Shown: positions 26,849 through 35,887 of the stretch, one piece after another
Numbering within the stretch: the stretch's first letter is position 1
Layout: each line of letters begins with the position of its first letter
Assembly (NCBI GenBank): GCA_016930085.1
Contig: JAFGHO010000064.1
Location: 54,672 to 118,671 of the forward strand
Reading direction: 5' to 3'
DNA: 64,000 nt
Source of the DNA: Spirochaetales bacterium
GTDB taxonomy: Bacteria; Spirochaetota; Spirochaetia; SZUA-6; JAFGRV01
Position numbers and translations under genes: made by a program
Notes under the pieces: generated by a model
What the model was told of the DNA's origin: nothing
What the model saw: the letters and a program-made list of their open reading frames with translations, nothing else
Database searches by the model: none

Positions 26849-26959
26849 CCTGCCGGCGGGTGTATGGCCGAAAGCGCGGTTATTTTCCAAATTCGTCACG
26901 GTTACGATATGTATCCGCTACCGGACGTATCATTACCTGAAAGATGAAAGGCAACCGGT

Positions 26960-28078
26960 ATGGGAATCGTCGGGATTGTCGGGACGGGAAATGACATCAG
27001 GGAAAGCCTCGAAGAAGCGCTGGGTCTCGTCGGCGGACTCGGCAATTATATCTGCCGGAACGACAGCGTCATTCTGAAACCGAATATCAACGGTTCCGAT
27101 CTCGTCACGAGACCTGCCCTCGTCGAAGCTTTGATCCGGATACTCCTCGATTACGGAATAAGGCGCATATCCATTGCAGAATCGTCGTTCGGAAACGCGG
27201 GAATAACGGACGCATATTTCAAGGCGACCGGGTATACCCGGCTCGCCGAAACCTGCGGCATTCCTTTAGTCAATCTGAACCGGTCCCGGGCGAAGACGCT
27301 GACCGTCGAACAACCCCTCGCCCTCGATACGATCGACGTCGCCGAGGAGATTTTCGCCGCCGATAAACTGATCAACCTCCCCGTCATGAAGGTACACTAC
27401 GCGACGGGGATCTCCCTTGCCCTGAAAAACCTGAAGGGGATTTTGGTCTGCGGGGAGAAAAGACGCTTCCATGAGGCAGGGCTTCACGCGGCGATCGCGG
27501 ATCTCAACAATACCGTCAAACCGAACCTGACCATTGTCGATGCGACTTCCTGCATGGAGGGTATGGGCCCGCACGGCGGGGATATCGTCGATCTCAATGT
27601 GATCCTGGCAGGCCGGAACAGCTGGGAGATCGATTGTATCGGGTGCGGTGTGATGGGGTACGGCATCGATGAAGTGCGGCATCTTGCCGAGTATTGCACG
27701 TCGAATCATATAACGGCGCACGATATGCAATCGATCGACGTCCGCGGCCGCCGGGTCGAAGAAGTGGCGTATCCGTTTAAAAAGGTGAATGTGGAAGCCA
27801 TCGTGCCGCTGCAATTCACCGTTTGCGGGACAAACGCATGCAGCGCCTGCATGAACGCCTTTCTCGTTTCCTGCAAACTCCTCACAACCGCACCGCGAAA
27901 AGAAATAACCGTGTTTTTGGGGAACCGTCATGGCAGCGCCGATGTAAAGACAAAGAAGGCCGTGGCATTCGGAAATTGCGCGGTGAAGAGTCTTTGCCGG
28001 GGAGATGGGGATATGGGCCGTATCAGGGGCTGCCCGCCGTACCCTTTCAGACTCGGGGAATACCTCGATAGCGTGTAG
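26960..28078 (+). CDS. DUF362 family protein
   Basis: 372 residues. The N-terminal two-thirds are the DUF362 domain: VILKPNING, a DLVTRPALVEALI helix, AESSFGNAG, INLPVMKVH and ISLALKNLKG. DUF362 is found in iron-sulphur proteins and in enzymes of cofactor metabolism, but the reaction is generally unknown. The C-terminus carries a cysteine group CGTNACSACMNAF plus SCKLL and CRGDG, consistent with a metal or Fe-S site, though not a classical ferredoxin motif. AAAGG lies 8 bases before the ATG. It ends just before a GC-rich tandem repeat shared with the convergent cyclase gene. Confidence 0.85.
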   Translation: MGIVGIVGTGNDIRESLEEALGLVGGLGNYICRNDSVILKPNINGSDLVTRPALVEALIRILLDYGIRRISIAESSFGNAGITDAYFKATGYTRLAETCGIPLVNLNRSRAKTLTVEQPLALDTIDVAEEIFAADKLINLPVMKVHYATGISLALKNLKGILVCGEKRRFHEAGLHAAIADLNNTVKPNLTIVDATSCMEGMGPHGGDIVDLNVILAGRNSWEIDCIGCGVMGYGIDEVRHLAEYCTSNHITAHDMQSIDVRGRRVEEVAYPFKKVNVEAIVPLQFTVCGTNACSACMNAFLVSCKLLTTAPRKEITVFLGNRHGSADVKTKKAVAFGNCAVKSLCRGDGDMGRIRGCPPYPFRLGEYLDSV

Positions 28079-28088
28079 CACGGAAAAA

Positions 28089-28169
28089 CCGGCGGCCCGC
28101 ACCCATACCGGCGGCCCGAACCCATACCGGCGGCCCGCGGCAGTACCGTAAATATCACGTGGGCCGCCG
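28089..28169. repeat. Three 19-base tandem repeats and hairpin between convergent genes
   Basis: CCGGCGGCCCG occurs at 28089, 28108 and 28127 with a 19-base period; copies 1 and 2 also share CCCATA. The complement GGGCCGCCG lies at 28161-28169, so any of the three copies can pair with it as a 9-base GC stem. Its position between two converging stops suggests a bidirectional terminator-like role. No U-tract is present. Confidence 0.6.
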
Positions 28170-30896
28170 TTATTTCTTGACAAGGTTGAACACACCGTCC
28201 CAGGTGTCTGCCGGGGGTTTCTTCTGAAACTCCCGGCATCGTTTTATATAGATATCGGCCGGTCCGTCGCCCGGGATTGCCTTTCTTGCATCTTCGAAAA
28301 GCTTCTGCGCCATCGGCCATGCCTTGTCCTCGAAGCATGAAAGCGCCTCATTGAATATACGAAGTCCCTCTTTTACCTGTTCGCCGACAAACTCCTCCTC
28401 GTCGATAACCTCATACAGCCGTACCGGTGTTTTAATCCCCACCACCCTTACCCTGTCCAGTTTTCTGGTGACGATTCCCTGTGAGCCTTCATTGAAGGTG
28501 TACTCGCTGATGAGGATTTTGGTGTTGTATTGTTTATTGACGCCTTCGAGGCGCGCGGCGAGGTTGACCGCGTTCCCCATGATCGTGTAATCCATTTTCT
28601 GTTCGGTCCCCATGTTTCCGACCGTCATTCTCCCCGTGTTGATCCCGATTCTCGTGTACAGGGGGGACGGACTCAGGTTTTCCCGAAGCAGGTGCTCGTT
28701 GAGTAATACTTCCATCCGCTTCATCCTGGCCGCCGCCATGCACGCCCTGTTCGCGTGATCGTTAAAATCCACGGGCGCACCGAAAAAGGAGATGATGGCG
28801 TCGCCTTCGTACTTGTCGATAGTGCCCTTCTGGTTGAGGATGATGTTGCTCATTTCCGTCAGGTATGAATTGAGAAGCTTGACCAGATCAGTGGGGGTCA
28901 ACACCTCGCTGATCGTGGAAAAACCCCTGATGTCGGTGAACAGGGCCGTGAGGTTCTTTTCTTCCCCGGTCAGCGTCAGTTTCTCCGGCGAGGAAATCAG
29001 TTCATTGATGACCACGGGTGATAGGTAGTGGCCGAAAGCGGACTTGATGAAGCGCTTTTCCTTTTCCGTATTGAGGAAGTTGATGAATGTCTTGATGAGA
29101 AACGTAAAGAAGCAGATCATCACGGGGGTGAACATGGGAAGGTAGATACCGGTCGCGATGAAGAGGGCGGTGATGAGGAGGATGATTCCCGCGACGCACC
29201 CGACTCCCACGATTATCGAAAAGAGCGGATTCAGGTTGCGGATGATAATACTGATCAGTATTGCCAAAATAAAACCGATAATCGCCGAAATCCACCATGG
29301 AAAGATATCCAGAAACGTCCCGGAGAGAATCGTGTTCATGATGGAGGCGTGCATCCCGACATTCATGTATTCTTCCTCGAACGGCGACACGCCGATATCG
29401 GTGGTCGACGTTCCGGTCCACCCGATAAAACAGATCGAACCCGGAAGCTCCTTTTCGAGTTCGGTCCGAATACCGGAAATGGTAGCGTAAATCTTTTGCG
29501 TCGCGTCGAAAATCTCGATGACACCCGGTCTGATCGCGGCATACCGCCCCTTAATGTCCTCCGATACGTTCGGTGAATCAAGGATTTCGTCGATCTGTTT
29601 GAGAAGATATTCTTTTTGCCCGCCGGAGAGGATCTCACTGGCCTTCCGGTAAAAGTATTTTCGCCACTGCACGTATTCGGCAATGAGGGCACGGTCGCCG
29701 CCTTCGAACACCTCTCCCTTGAGGGATTCGGCATAGTCGTAGGCGTCGATGAAATCATCATCATTGCCTGATGCCGGGAGATAGCCGACCCGCTTCATTT
29801 CCCGCAGGTTCTGAAGGAGAAGGTCCTCTTCCATGCCGTGACGGACAAGGGGATAGAAGGAGAAGTGTCTGAAACTCTCTTCGAATTTTTTCGGGGGCCA
29901 GTTGATGAGCATCATGCCGTTATCGGTTAAGGGGATGGAGATTTCACGCGTCCCTTTTCCCGGAAGGACGGCATTATGAAGAACGATGCTTTCACCGTTG
30001 AAAAGGATATCGGGATTACCGAGATAATCGAGAAGGGGTCGAAAGGAAAGCTGGGCAAAGTACTCTCCTTTGTATTCACGAATCAGATCGATTCTCCGCC
30101 ATACCCCGTCGCCGTCATAGACGACATTCGGGTATCCGGCCCCCGATGAGTTTTCGAGGATGACGCCGATCGCCGGCCGTATATCGACCGCCCTGTACAT
30201 GAGGCCGGATGTGACCGTACAATTTTTATGGGAAACGTCATCGAGAACGTACGACTTCAATGCCTCAAGTTCCGGTGAAGTCGTCCCTTCGCTTTCAGGA
30301 AGCATATTGACGGTGAAAAAGGCTTTGCCGAAAAAGCGCGCGCTTTGTCCGAGGAAGCGATCGTTGTCGATGGCGATTTCCTGCACTTTTTCCAGAAGCG
30401 TCTCTTTCGATTGGCTTGTGAGGCCGGCCAGCTCATCGATATATACTTCCGCATCCTTGAGGGATATCTGTCTGTCTTTAATCGCCGCGAAAAGGTCTCT
30501 GATATTCGTGTCGATCGTGCGGAACTCCTCTGAAAAATATTGTGGAATATCCTTGTCGAGGAACGAACTGTTCACGCCCTTCGGGCTTTCTTCCGTGTAC
30601 TCGATATCGAAGACCGCATAGGCGGCATCGAACTCTTTCATGAGAAGCAGGCCTTCCGCCATATAATTCCGGGGCCAGGGGAAAAGCTGGAGTTTCGCGA
30701 TCGCCTCATCGTCGATTTCGAGAAAAAGGATATCGTGATTTTCGGTAACCGGCGGTTTTACATGGAGGAGGGCGTCATACAGGCGTAAATCGATAAGGCG
30801 GTAAAATGTCAGGAAATTGAAGAGGGTAAAAAAGACCGCCACGATAGCCGGAATAAGAAACATCTTGAGCCGTATTGATTCGCTTTTATTTTCCAT
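28170..30896 (-). CDS. CHASE2-domain class III adenylate cyclase
   Basis: 908 residues. One N-terminal membrane span (about 10-32) precedes a large extracytoplasmic CHASE2 sensor (LYDALLHVKPP, LFLEIDDEAIAKLQLFPWPR, then LPGSICFIGWTGTSTTD). Two to three further spans at about 525-615 follow, then a cytosolic cyclase domain. The cyclase shows both metal-binding aspartates in LFTDIRGFSTISE and KYEGDAIISFFGAP. Its KYEGD lysine is the residue associated with ATP specificity, and the transition-state Asn/Arg segment is present (GNAVNLAARLEG). So it makes cAMP in response to an extracellular cue. ATG 30896 has GGAGG 8 bases upstream. The FecR and barrel operon lies divergently upstream. Confidence 0.93.
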   Translation of the reverse strand: MENKSESIRLKMFLIPAIVAVFFTLFNFLTFYRLIDLRLYDALLHVKPPVTENHDILFLEIDDEAIAKLQLFPWPRNYMAEGLLLMKEFDAAYAVFDIEYTEESPKGVNSSFLDKDIPQYFSEEFRTIDTNIRDLFAAIKDRQISLKDAEVYIDELAGLTSQSKETLLEKVQEIAIDNDRFLGQSARFFGKAFFTVNMLPESEGTTSPELEALKSYVLDDVSHKNCTVTSGLMYRAVDIRPAIGVILENSSGAGYPNVVYDGDGVWRRIDLIREYKGEYFAQLSFRPLLDYLGNPDILFNGESIVLHNAVLPGKGTREISIPLTDNGMMLINWPPKKFEESFRHFSFYPLVRHGMEEDLLLQNLREMKRVGYLPASGNDDDFIDAYDYAESLKGEVFEGGDRALIAEYVQWRKYFYRKASEILSGGQKEYLLKQIDEILDSPNVSEDIKGRYAAIRPGVIEIFDATQKIYATISGIRTELEKELPGSICFIGWTGTSTTDIGVSPFEEEYMNVGMHASIMNTILSGTFLDIFPWWISAIIGFILAILISIIIRNLNPLFSIIVGVGCVAGIILLITALFIATGIYLPMFTPVMICFFTFLIKTFINFLNTEKEKRFIKSAFGHYLSPVVINELISSPEKLTLTGEEKNLTALFTDIRGFSTISEVLTPTDLVKLLNSYLTEMSNIILNQKGTIDKYEGDAIISFFGAPVDFNDHANRACMAAARMKRMEVLLNEHLLRENLSPSPLYTRIGINTGRMTVGNMGTEQKMDYTIMGNAVNLAARLEGVNKQYNTKILISEYTFNEGSQGIVTRKLDRVRVVGIKTPVRLYEVIDEEEFVGEQVKEGLRIFNEALSCFEDKAWPMAQKLFEDARKAIPGDGPADIYIKRCREFQKKPPADTWDGVFNLVKK

Positions 30897-31105
30897 GGGA
30901 GTCCCTCCTTGAACAGCATGGTTCCTGTCCATCTTTAACCCTAAGCGAAAACCCGGAGAAATAAAAGTATTTTTTTATCACACAGGCGGTGCGGGTTTTA
31001 TGTACAATCATTTATCCCGCGCTGTTGGGACTGGTTTTTTATAACAGTGTATACATCCGGCCGGTTATCGGTCCGGTAATGACGTATTCTTTTCACGTTT
31101 TTGGA

Positions 31106-31134
31106 TTGAGTTCCGTTTCCGAGTGTGCTATACT
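31106..31134 (+). promoter_or_regulatory. Sigma70-type promoter of the envelope operon
   Basis: TTGAGT, a 17-base spacer and TATACT. The predicted start of transcription near 31141 leaves a 32-base leader with GAGGAG before the ATG at 31173. Confidence 0.6.
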
Positions 31135-31172
31135 TTTACCATGTCATGCGACAAATAATCGAGGAGTACGTC

Positions 31173-31631
31173 ATGAGAAAAAGTAACTATCTCTATTCTC
31201 TCCTTTTTCTTTTCATTGTCCAGTGGCCTCTCTTCTGTCAGATCGGGGAAAGAATCGATATCCTGCTCGAGGAAAAGACGGTTCAATCCGGCACTGCCGT
31301 GTATGCAATTCTTTCTGCGGGCGGGATAGTGTCCGAAGACGCCACGATAGAGGAAGCCCTCGGGGTTTTGCGGGAAAAGGAATGGAAACTCACTATTGAA
31401 TCAGCCGATACGCCTTTGACCCTGGGTGAAGCGGCGTATCTTCTCATGAAGACCTTCGATCTCAAGGGGGGGGTGATGTACTCGATATTCCCGGGACCGC
31501 GCTACGCGGTCCGTGAACTCGTCTACCTGAAGATAATTACGGACCGTCCGGATCCTTCACGCACCGTCAGCGGCAGGGAACTCATCGATCTGATTTCACG
31601 GGTGATCGACCGGAAGGAGAGTGCATCATGA
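31173..31631 (+). CDS. Small secreted hypothetical protein
   Basis: 152 residues. ATG at 31173 is chosen because GAGGAG lies 6 bases upstream. The N-terminal 20 residues are a signal peptide with likely cleavage near LFCQ. The mature part is helical with a repeat-like pattern (ERIDILLEEKTVQSGTAVYAIL; EEALGVLREKEWKL; LGEAAYLLMKTFDLKGG) that resembles an S-layer-homology-type or spirochaete periplasmic domain, not confidently assignable. Its stop overlaps the next ATG by 4 bases (ATGA), so translation is coupled to the barrel protein. Confidence 0.8.
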   Translation: MRKSNYLYSLLFLFIVQWPLFCQIGERIDILLEEKTVQSGTAVYAILSAGGIVSEDATIEEALGVLREKEWKLTIESADTPLTLGEAAYLLMKTFDLKGGVMYSIFPGPRYAVRELVYLKIITDRPDPSRTVSGRELIDLISRVIDRKESAS

Positions 31632-32971
31632 AGAAGGTTTTATTTCTTTTTGCGGTGATAAGCTGTGCCGCAGTGAACCTCTTTTCGATCGATTTCGGCG
31701 GTTATATCGATAACGCGACATCCTATTCCATCGATGAAGCGACCGGTTTTTATCAAATCGACCGCATCGCCCTCTGGCTGAATCAGGGGCTGGGAGAAAA
31801 CGGGAGTTTTTCCGTGAACGGCAATTACACCTATGCACTCGATATGCCCGTCTCGGGCGATCTCGACCTCCTTCTCCTCCAGTATAAATGGCTTCTTGAC
31901 GGAGGTGACCTCTCCATGCTCTCCCTGGATCTGGGCCGCTTTGCCTTTACCGACCCCACCGGTCTCGTGCTGGATCATAATGCGGACGGTTTCCGGCTTG
32001 GTTTTTCATATCCGGCCGCTATCCTTTCCGTGGGATTCGGGTATACCGGCCTCCTGTTCAAACACAATACCACAATAACACTCTCAATAGGAGATTCCGC
32101 GGACAGAAGCGATCCCGATGTCTGGTTCGCCCCGGGAAGAATGCTCGGCACGATCGATTGCAGGTTTCCCGATGTCGCCCCCGGAACCGATCTCTGGGCT
32201 TCTCTTCTTTTTCAGAAAGATCTCAGGTCCGGCGATCAGATCGTGGAAGAGGGAACGGAAGAACCGCAGCTCGCGGGCGGCTTCTACGATTCGGTGTACG
32301 CGGGTACCGGGCTTTCGGGAAGGATGGCCCCGTCTCTTTATTATTCCGCTTTTGCCTATGTCGAAACGGGACGCAGCCTCACCTATGAAGATGACGATGA
32401 ATCATACACGGGAAAATCATACGGGTATGAACCAGTCCTCGCCTTTCTTGCCGGCTTCGAGATAAGTTACTATGCCGAATCCCTCTCGTTTTCACGGATA
32501 GGGCTCGAGGCGGTCTTTGCGAGCGGCGATGAGGATGCGGTGTCCTGTGTCGAGGGAAATATCGAAGGACCTTCCTTTCTCTTTACCCCTATTTCGAACC
32601 GCGAATCATTCATCGTCTTCGATCCCGCGTTGAGCAATCTTTTCTATATGACGGCGAGTTACCAGATAAAACCGCTTGCCCTCGCGGGCTACGGGATGCT
32701 GGATGAGGTTCTGGCGCTTCTGAGTGCAACGGCATTTTTCAGGCCCACGACGGGAGTTATTTCCGAAACCAGGGGGCTTGTGCCGGATTCGGATGCGGTC
32801 TATCTGGGAACGGAAATCGATTTCATCATCAACTTCAGGCCCTTTTCGGATCTGGGCATGAGTTTGGGAAATGGATTCTTTATCCCGTTTACCGGTTCCG
32901 GAGGAGCGTTCGACAGCGCTGAAAGGGATTTCGAGTATTGTATTCAATTCGAACTCTCTTTCAGTTTTTAG
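31628..32971 (+). CDS. Putative outer-membrane beta-barrel protein
   Basis: 447 residues with a signal peptide (about 1-20) and alternating hydrophobic/polar segments throughout, for example GSFSVNGNYTYALDM and FRLGFSYPAAILSVGFGYTGLLF. It ends in YCIQFELSFSF, a terminal Phe with aromatic alternation as expected for barrels inserted by BamA. No family is recognised; a porin or passive channel is possible. It overlaps the preceding gene by 4 bases and is followed by a FecR-like gene, so it belongs to the operon starting at 31173. Confidence 0.72.
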   Translation: MKKVLFLFAVISCAAVNLFSIDFGGYIDNATSYSIDEATGFYQIDRIALWLNQGLGENGSFSVNGNYTYALDMPVSGDLDLLLLQYKWLLDGGDLSMLSLDLGRFAFTDPTGLVLDHNADGFRLGFSYPAAILSVGFGYTGLLFKHNTTITLSIGDSADRSDPDVWFAPGRMLGTIDCRFPDVAPGTDLWASLLFQKDLRSGDQIVEEGTEEPQLAGGFYDSVYAGTGLSGRMAPSLYYSAFAYVETGRSLTYEDDDESYTGKSYGYEPVLAFLAGFEISYYAESLSFSRIGLEAVFASGDEDAVSCVEGNIEGPSFLFTPISNRESFIVFDPALSNLFYMTASYQIKPLALAGYGMLDEVLALLSATAFFRPTTGVISETRGLVPDSDAVYLGTEIDFIINFRPFSDLGMSLGNGFFIPFTGSGGAFDSAERDFEYCIQFELSFSF

Positions 32972-32998
32972 GTAGTATCTACGAGGAGGTATCCGACT

Positions 32999-33640
32999 AT
33001 GCGGCGTTTTTTTATCAGCTTTTTTTTATTCCTGTTTCTTGTGCCTGTTTTTTCACAGGAAACGATCATCGTGAAGAATGTGAGGGGAAAAGTGGAGGTG
33101 AAACTTCCCGCCCAAACATGGCAGCCGGCAAAGGAGAATATGACGCTTTCAAAGGGAACCATGATCGCGACCGGATTCAAATCGGAAGCGGTGATCGACC
33201 TGGGAACCTCCTTTGTGACGGTAAAACCGCTGACGCGGATGAAACTCGAAGAGCTTTTAAGACGGGAAGATACGATACAGACGGATATCTTTCTCGACTT
33301 CGGTAAGGTAACGGCCGAGGTAAAGAAAACGGAAGGAACAAAGCAGGATTTCAAACTGAAAAGTCCCGTATCGACCGCCGCGGTCAGGGGCACGATCATC
33401 ACCTATGATATGTACAGCGTGTTCGTAAAAGACGGATATTGCGATTTTCTGAACAGGCTGAATCAGAAACGGAGGATCGCCGCGGGGGAGGGGAGTTTTA
33501 CCATCGGCATTGACCTTCCGGAAACGACCAGGGAAAACAAGCGGAACACCTTCTGGGTTTCGGCCGTCACCGGAGAAGAGCTTTTTCCGGCAAACAGGGG
33601 GCCGTCCGCAACCGGCGATATCGTCGTGGTCTGGGAATAG
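32999..33640 (+). CDS. FecR-domain periplasmic protein
   Basis: 213 residues. A signal peptide ends near FSQE; the FecR domain then covers about 20-150 with VRGKVEVKL, LSKGTMIATG, KSEAVIDLGTSFVTVKP and VSTAAVRGT, the last being the FecR hallmark. This form lacks the N-terminal cytoplasmic anti-sigma part of true FecR, so it is a secreted FecR-fold protein that may bind peptidoglycan or a partner envelope protein. GAGGAGG precedes the ATG by 10 bases. FecR-fold proteins often neighbour CHASE2 cyclases, as here on the opposite strand. Confidence 0.88.
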   Translation: MRRFFISFFLFLFLVPVFSQETIIVKNVRGKVEVKLPAQTWQPAKENMTLSKGTMIATGFKSEAVIDLGTSFVTVKPLTRMKLEELLRREDTIQTDIFLDFGKVTAEVKKTEGTKQDFKLKSPVSTAAVRGTIITYDMYSVFVKDGYCDFLNRLNQKRRIAAGEGSFTIGIDLPETTRENKRNTFWVSAVTGEELFPANRGPSATGDIVVVWE

Positions 33641-33658
33641 CCAGCGAGGAGGGAGATC

Positions 33659-35074
33659 ATGAAACGTAAGGTGAAAAAGGCAGTTTTTATAGCGGGAATC
33701 ATTACCGTGACGGTTGTTTCCTTTTTTTCATGCACAATGGAGGCGGAAACAAGAACCGGAAGCATCACCCTCACCGTTCCCGCATCCGGCGATACGGGTG
33801 AAACCAGGGGGCCTCAGTCGGGCCGCGATTACGCGCGGGTCTACCTCCTCTTCAACCGGGAAATGTTCCGACTCGGCAGCAGGTCGGATTACCGTGAATT
33901 CGAACTTTCCGGGAACCAGCGGAAGGTGACGGTGGAGAATATCCCGGCAGGCGGTCCGTACAAATTATGGCTGGGGATCGGGCAGTATATCTCGAACGGT
34001 GATTTTCTTGCCTACGATGTCAGATATTACGCCGAATCCGGCGATTTCACCGTGATCCCGGACAAGGACAACTACGTTCGTGTCGACCTTCTCCCCTCGC
34101 CCTTTATCAAGGCGCAGAGCATACTCGGCCGTTACGTTGGCGGGGCTGCGGTCGTTGAATCATTGACACCGCCTATCTATGCAGCAACACGGACAAATGT
34201 CTACAGGGGTACATTTGATGCCGTTCCCGACCCGGATACTCTGACAATGACCGTGCATTCCCAGAGTTTTTCAGGGTATATGATCAATTCCCTGACGGAA
34301 GGCTACCGTTACACGGGCGGTGCCCCGCCCGCATGTCTCTATATCAATACGAACAGGAATGTGATTGTCTGGAACGGAGTGGATTCATTTGATGATACAC
34401 TGATGTCGAATCTTGGAACCATCAACATCCTCCGGTCTCTGGCATATTATGACGGAAGCAATGTCAGTTTCTTTTTCCAGCGAAACGGCGGGCTCGGCGG
34501 CGTCGATTGGGACCAGGCGATACCTGCACAGAATGTCTGGGTGAATGTCAATTACGGGCGGTATTTCAAGGGGGAAATCGTTCATGATTTCGTCGTTACC
34601 GGTGACGCCGTTTACTTCGCGACCGCCCTCGGGGCGTTTTTAGTTCCACAGTCATTAATCGATACCTATGTTGCACCCGCAAAGGTCAATCTGTTAAGGG
34701 TTGCCAGTTTTTTCAAGGTAAGACAGGGGAAAAGGGAACTCTATATCTATGCCCTCGGCTATAATGGTGCCAATACCCTTTATGCCGGAACAGAGGACGG
34801 GCTCTGGAGTATCAATATACCGACTATGTTTTCGGGCGGCACCCCGGCACTTGTCCCCGGAACCGAACATAACCGTATTTATATGGCAGAATCAAACGGT
34901 ACTTATACGGCTTACGCATCGAAAACGTACCTCTATATTCAGGACAGTGGCGGAAACCTGGTTGCGACCTACCCCTTTGTCGCGGGCCTGCCCGGAGACG
35001 TCACCTCCATGGATTGGGAAGTGAATACCCTCATCATATCGGGGACGGAAGGGCTTGTCGCGCTGCCGCTTTAA
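33659..35074 (+). CDS. Hypothetical lipoprotein, beta-rich
   Basis: 471 residues, last gene of the envelope operon. The signal sequence ends in FFSC, a lipobox, so the protein is lipid-anchored. The N-terminal 130 residues (ARVYLLFNREMFRL, then VTVENIPAGGPYKLWLGIG) look like an immunoglobulin/carboxypeptidase-regulatory type domain. The C-terminal 300 residues contain spaced ALGYNGANTLYAGTEDGLWS and LYIQDSGGNLVATY segments suggestive of beta-propeller blades. The family is not recognised. GAGGAGGGAG precedes the ATG. A surface-exposed binding role is likely from the anchor and fold only. Confidence 0.75.
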   Translation: MKRKVKKAVFIAGIITVTVVSFFSCTMEAETRTGSITLTVPASGDTGETRGPQSGRDYARVYLLFNREMFRLGSRSDYREFELSGNQRKVTVENIPAGGPYKLWLGIGQYISNGDFLAYDVRYYAESGDFTVIPDKDNYVRVDLLPSPFIKAQSILGRYVGGAAVVESLTPPIYAATRTNVYRGTFDAVPDPDTLTMTVHSQSFSGYMINSLTEGYRYTGGAPPACLYINTNRNVIVWNGVDSFDDTLMSNLGTINILRSLAYYDGSNVSFFFQRNGGLGGVDWDQAIPAQNVWVNVNYGRYFKGEIVHDFVVTGDAVYFATALGAFLVPQSLIDTYVAPAKVNLLRVASFFKVRQGKRELYIYALGYNGANTLYAGTEDGLWSINIPTMFSGGTPALVPGTEHNRIYMAESNGTYTAYASKTYLYIQDSGGNLVATYPFVAGLPGDVTSMDWEVNTLIISGTEGLVALPL

Positions 35075-35254
35075 AAGACAGTACGGCTTATTCTTTTTCT
35101 GAAGACAATTCATGTTAACATAGCTTCCTCATCCGATATTAGTTATATAATAAAGGACTATTTTTCATCTGAATTTTTATAAAAAATCAATGCGGTACGC
35201 CTTTTTTATGCGTTATACTCCTATATGAACATCACTATTTGCAAGGAGTATTGT

Positions 35255-35797
35255 ATGTTGATTACGGATGCACATGAGTTCCATTTTGTCATTCCCGACT
35301 CGATGAAAGAAAAGCTTAAAAACCTGACTCGTTATGGTATAAAAGGATCACTATCGGGTCTTGTCGTCAAAATTGTTTCACTTATCGATCCTTTGATAAT
35401 AAAGGAACATCAATGGGGAAAACAGCGGATGAGCCGATACCGGTCCGTATCATCCCGGCCGGATGAAAAAAGGGAGCATGTCCATGTTTATTTCCCCGAA
35501 GATGTGTATCGAAAGATAAAGGTGCTGCATTCGGATCTGAATTGTTACAGTATCGCACAGTTTTTGAGGGGGTTACTGGAGGTGTTTTTGTGGTTTGTGG
35601 AGAGATATGGAATTAATGTTTTTCAGAAATTAAAAAAGATATTCAATCGTTGGAAAAGAGAAGATGAAAGGCTGCAACACGACCTGCGGAGAAATCTACG
35701 ACAATTGTTTAGAATCATCCGGCATATACCGGGGAAAGACCGCCTGGTTTCTATTTATACACACGAAAATTCTCCGTTTTGGATACTTCGCCTTTAA
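35255..35797 (+). CDS. Tandem ribbon-helix-helix-like protein
   Basis: 180 residues. ATG at 35255 is preferred because AAGGAG lies 6 bases upstream. It contains two similar units: EFHFVIPDSMKEKLKNL with GSLSGLVVKIVSLI (about 8-45), and HVHVYFPEDVYRKIKVL with YSIAQFLRGLLEVFL (about 75-115). Each has a short beta strand with alternating hydrophobics followed by two helices, the pattern of ribbon-helix-helix DNA-binding domains. Two units in one chain could make a pseudo-dimer. The last 60 residues are very basic. I do not recognise a named family; DNA binding is inferred from pattern only. Confidence 0.65.
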   Translation: MLITDAHEFHFVIPDSMKEKLKNLTRYGIKGSLSGLVVKIVSLIDPLIIKEHQWGKQRMSRYRSVSSRPDEKREHVHVYFPEDVYRKIKVLHSDLNCYSIAQFLRGLLEVFLWFVERYGINVFQKLKKIFNRWKREDERLQHDLRRNLRQLFRIIRHIPGKDRLVSIYTHENSPFWILRL

Positions 35798-35887
35798 GCT
35801 ACAACAAATCACCAACCAAAAAACCAGCACTATTTCCCCATGGAACTACTCGGCCTGTTGACCGGGAGCGGACAGGAAGGCGTCCTG

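Noticed and set aside
27266..28195. A 309-codon open frame opposite the DUF362 gene
   Set aside because: Antisense shadow of a well-supported gene; His/Arg/Pro-rich translation with no domain.
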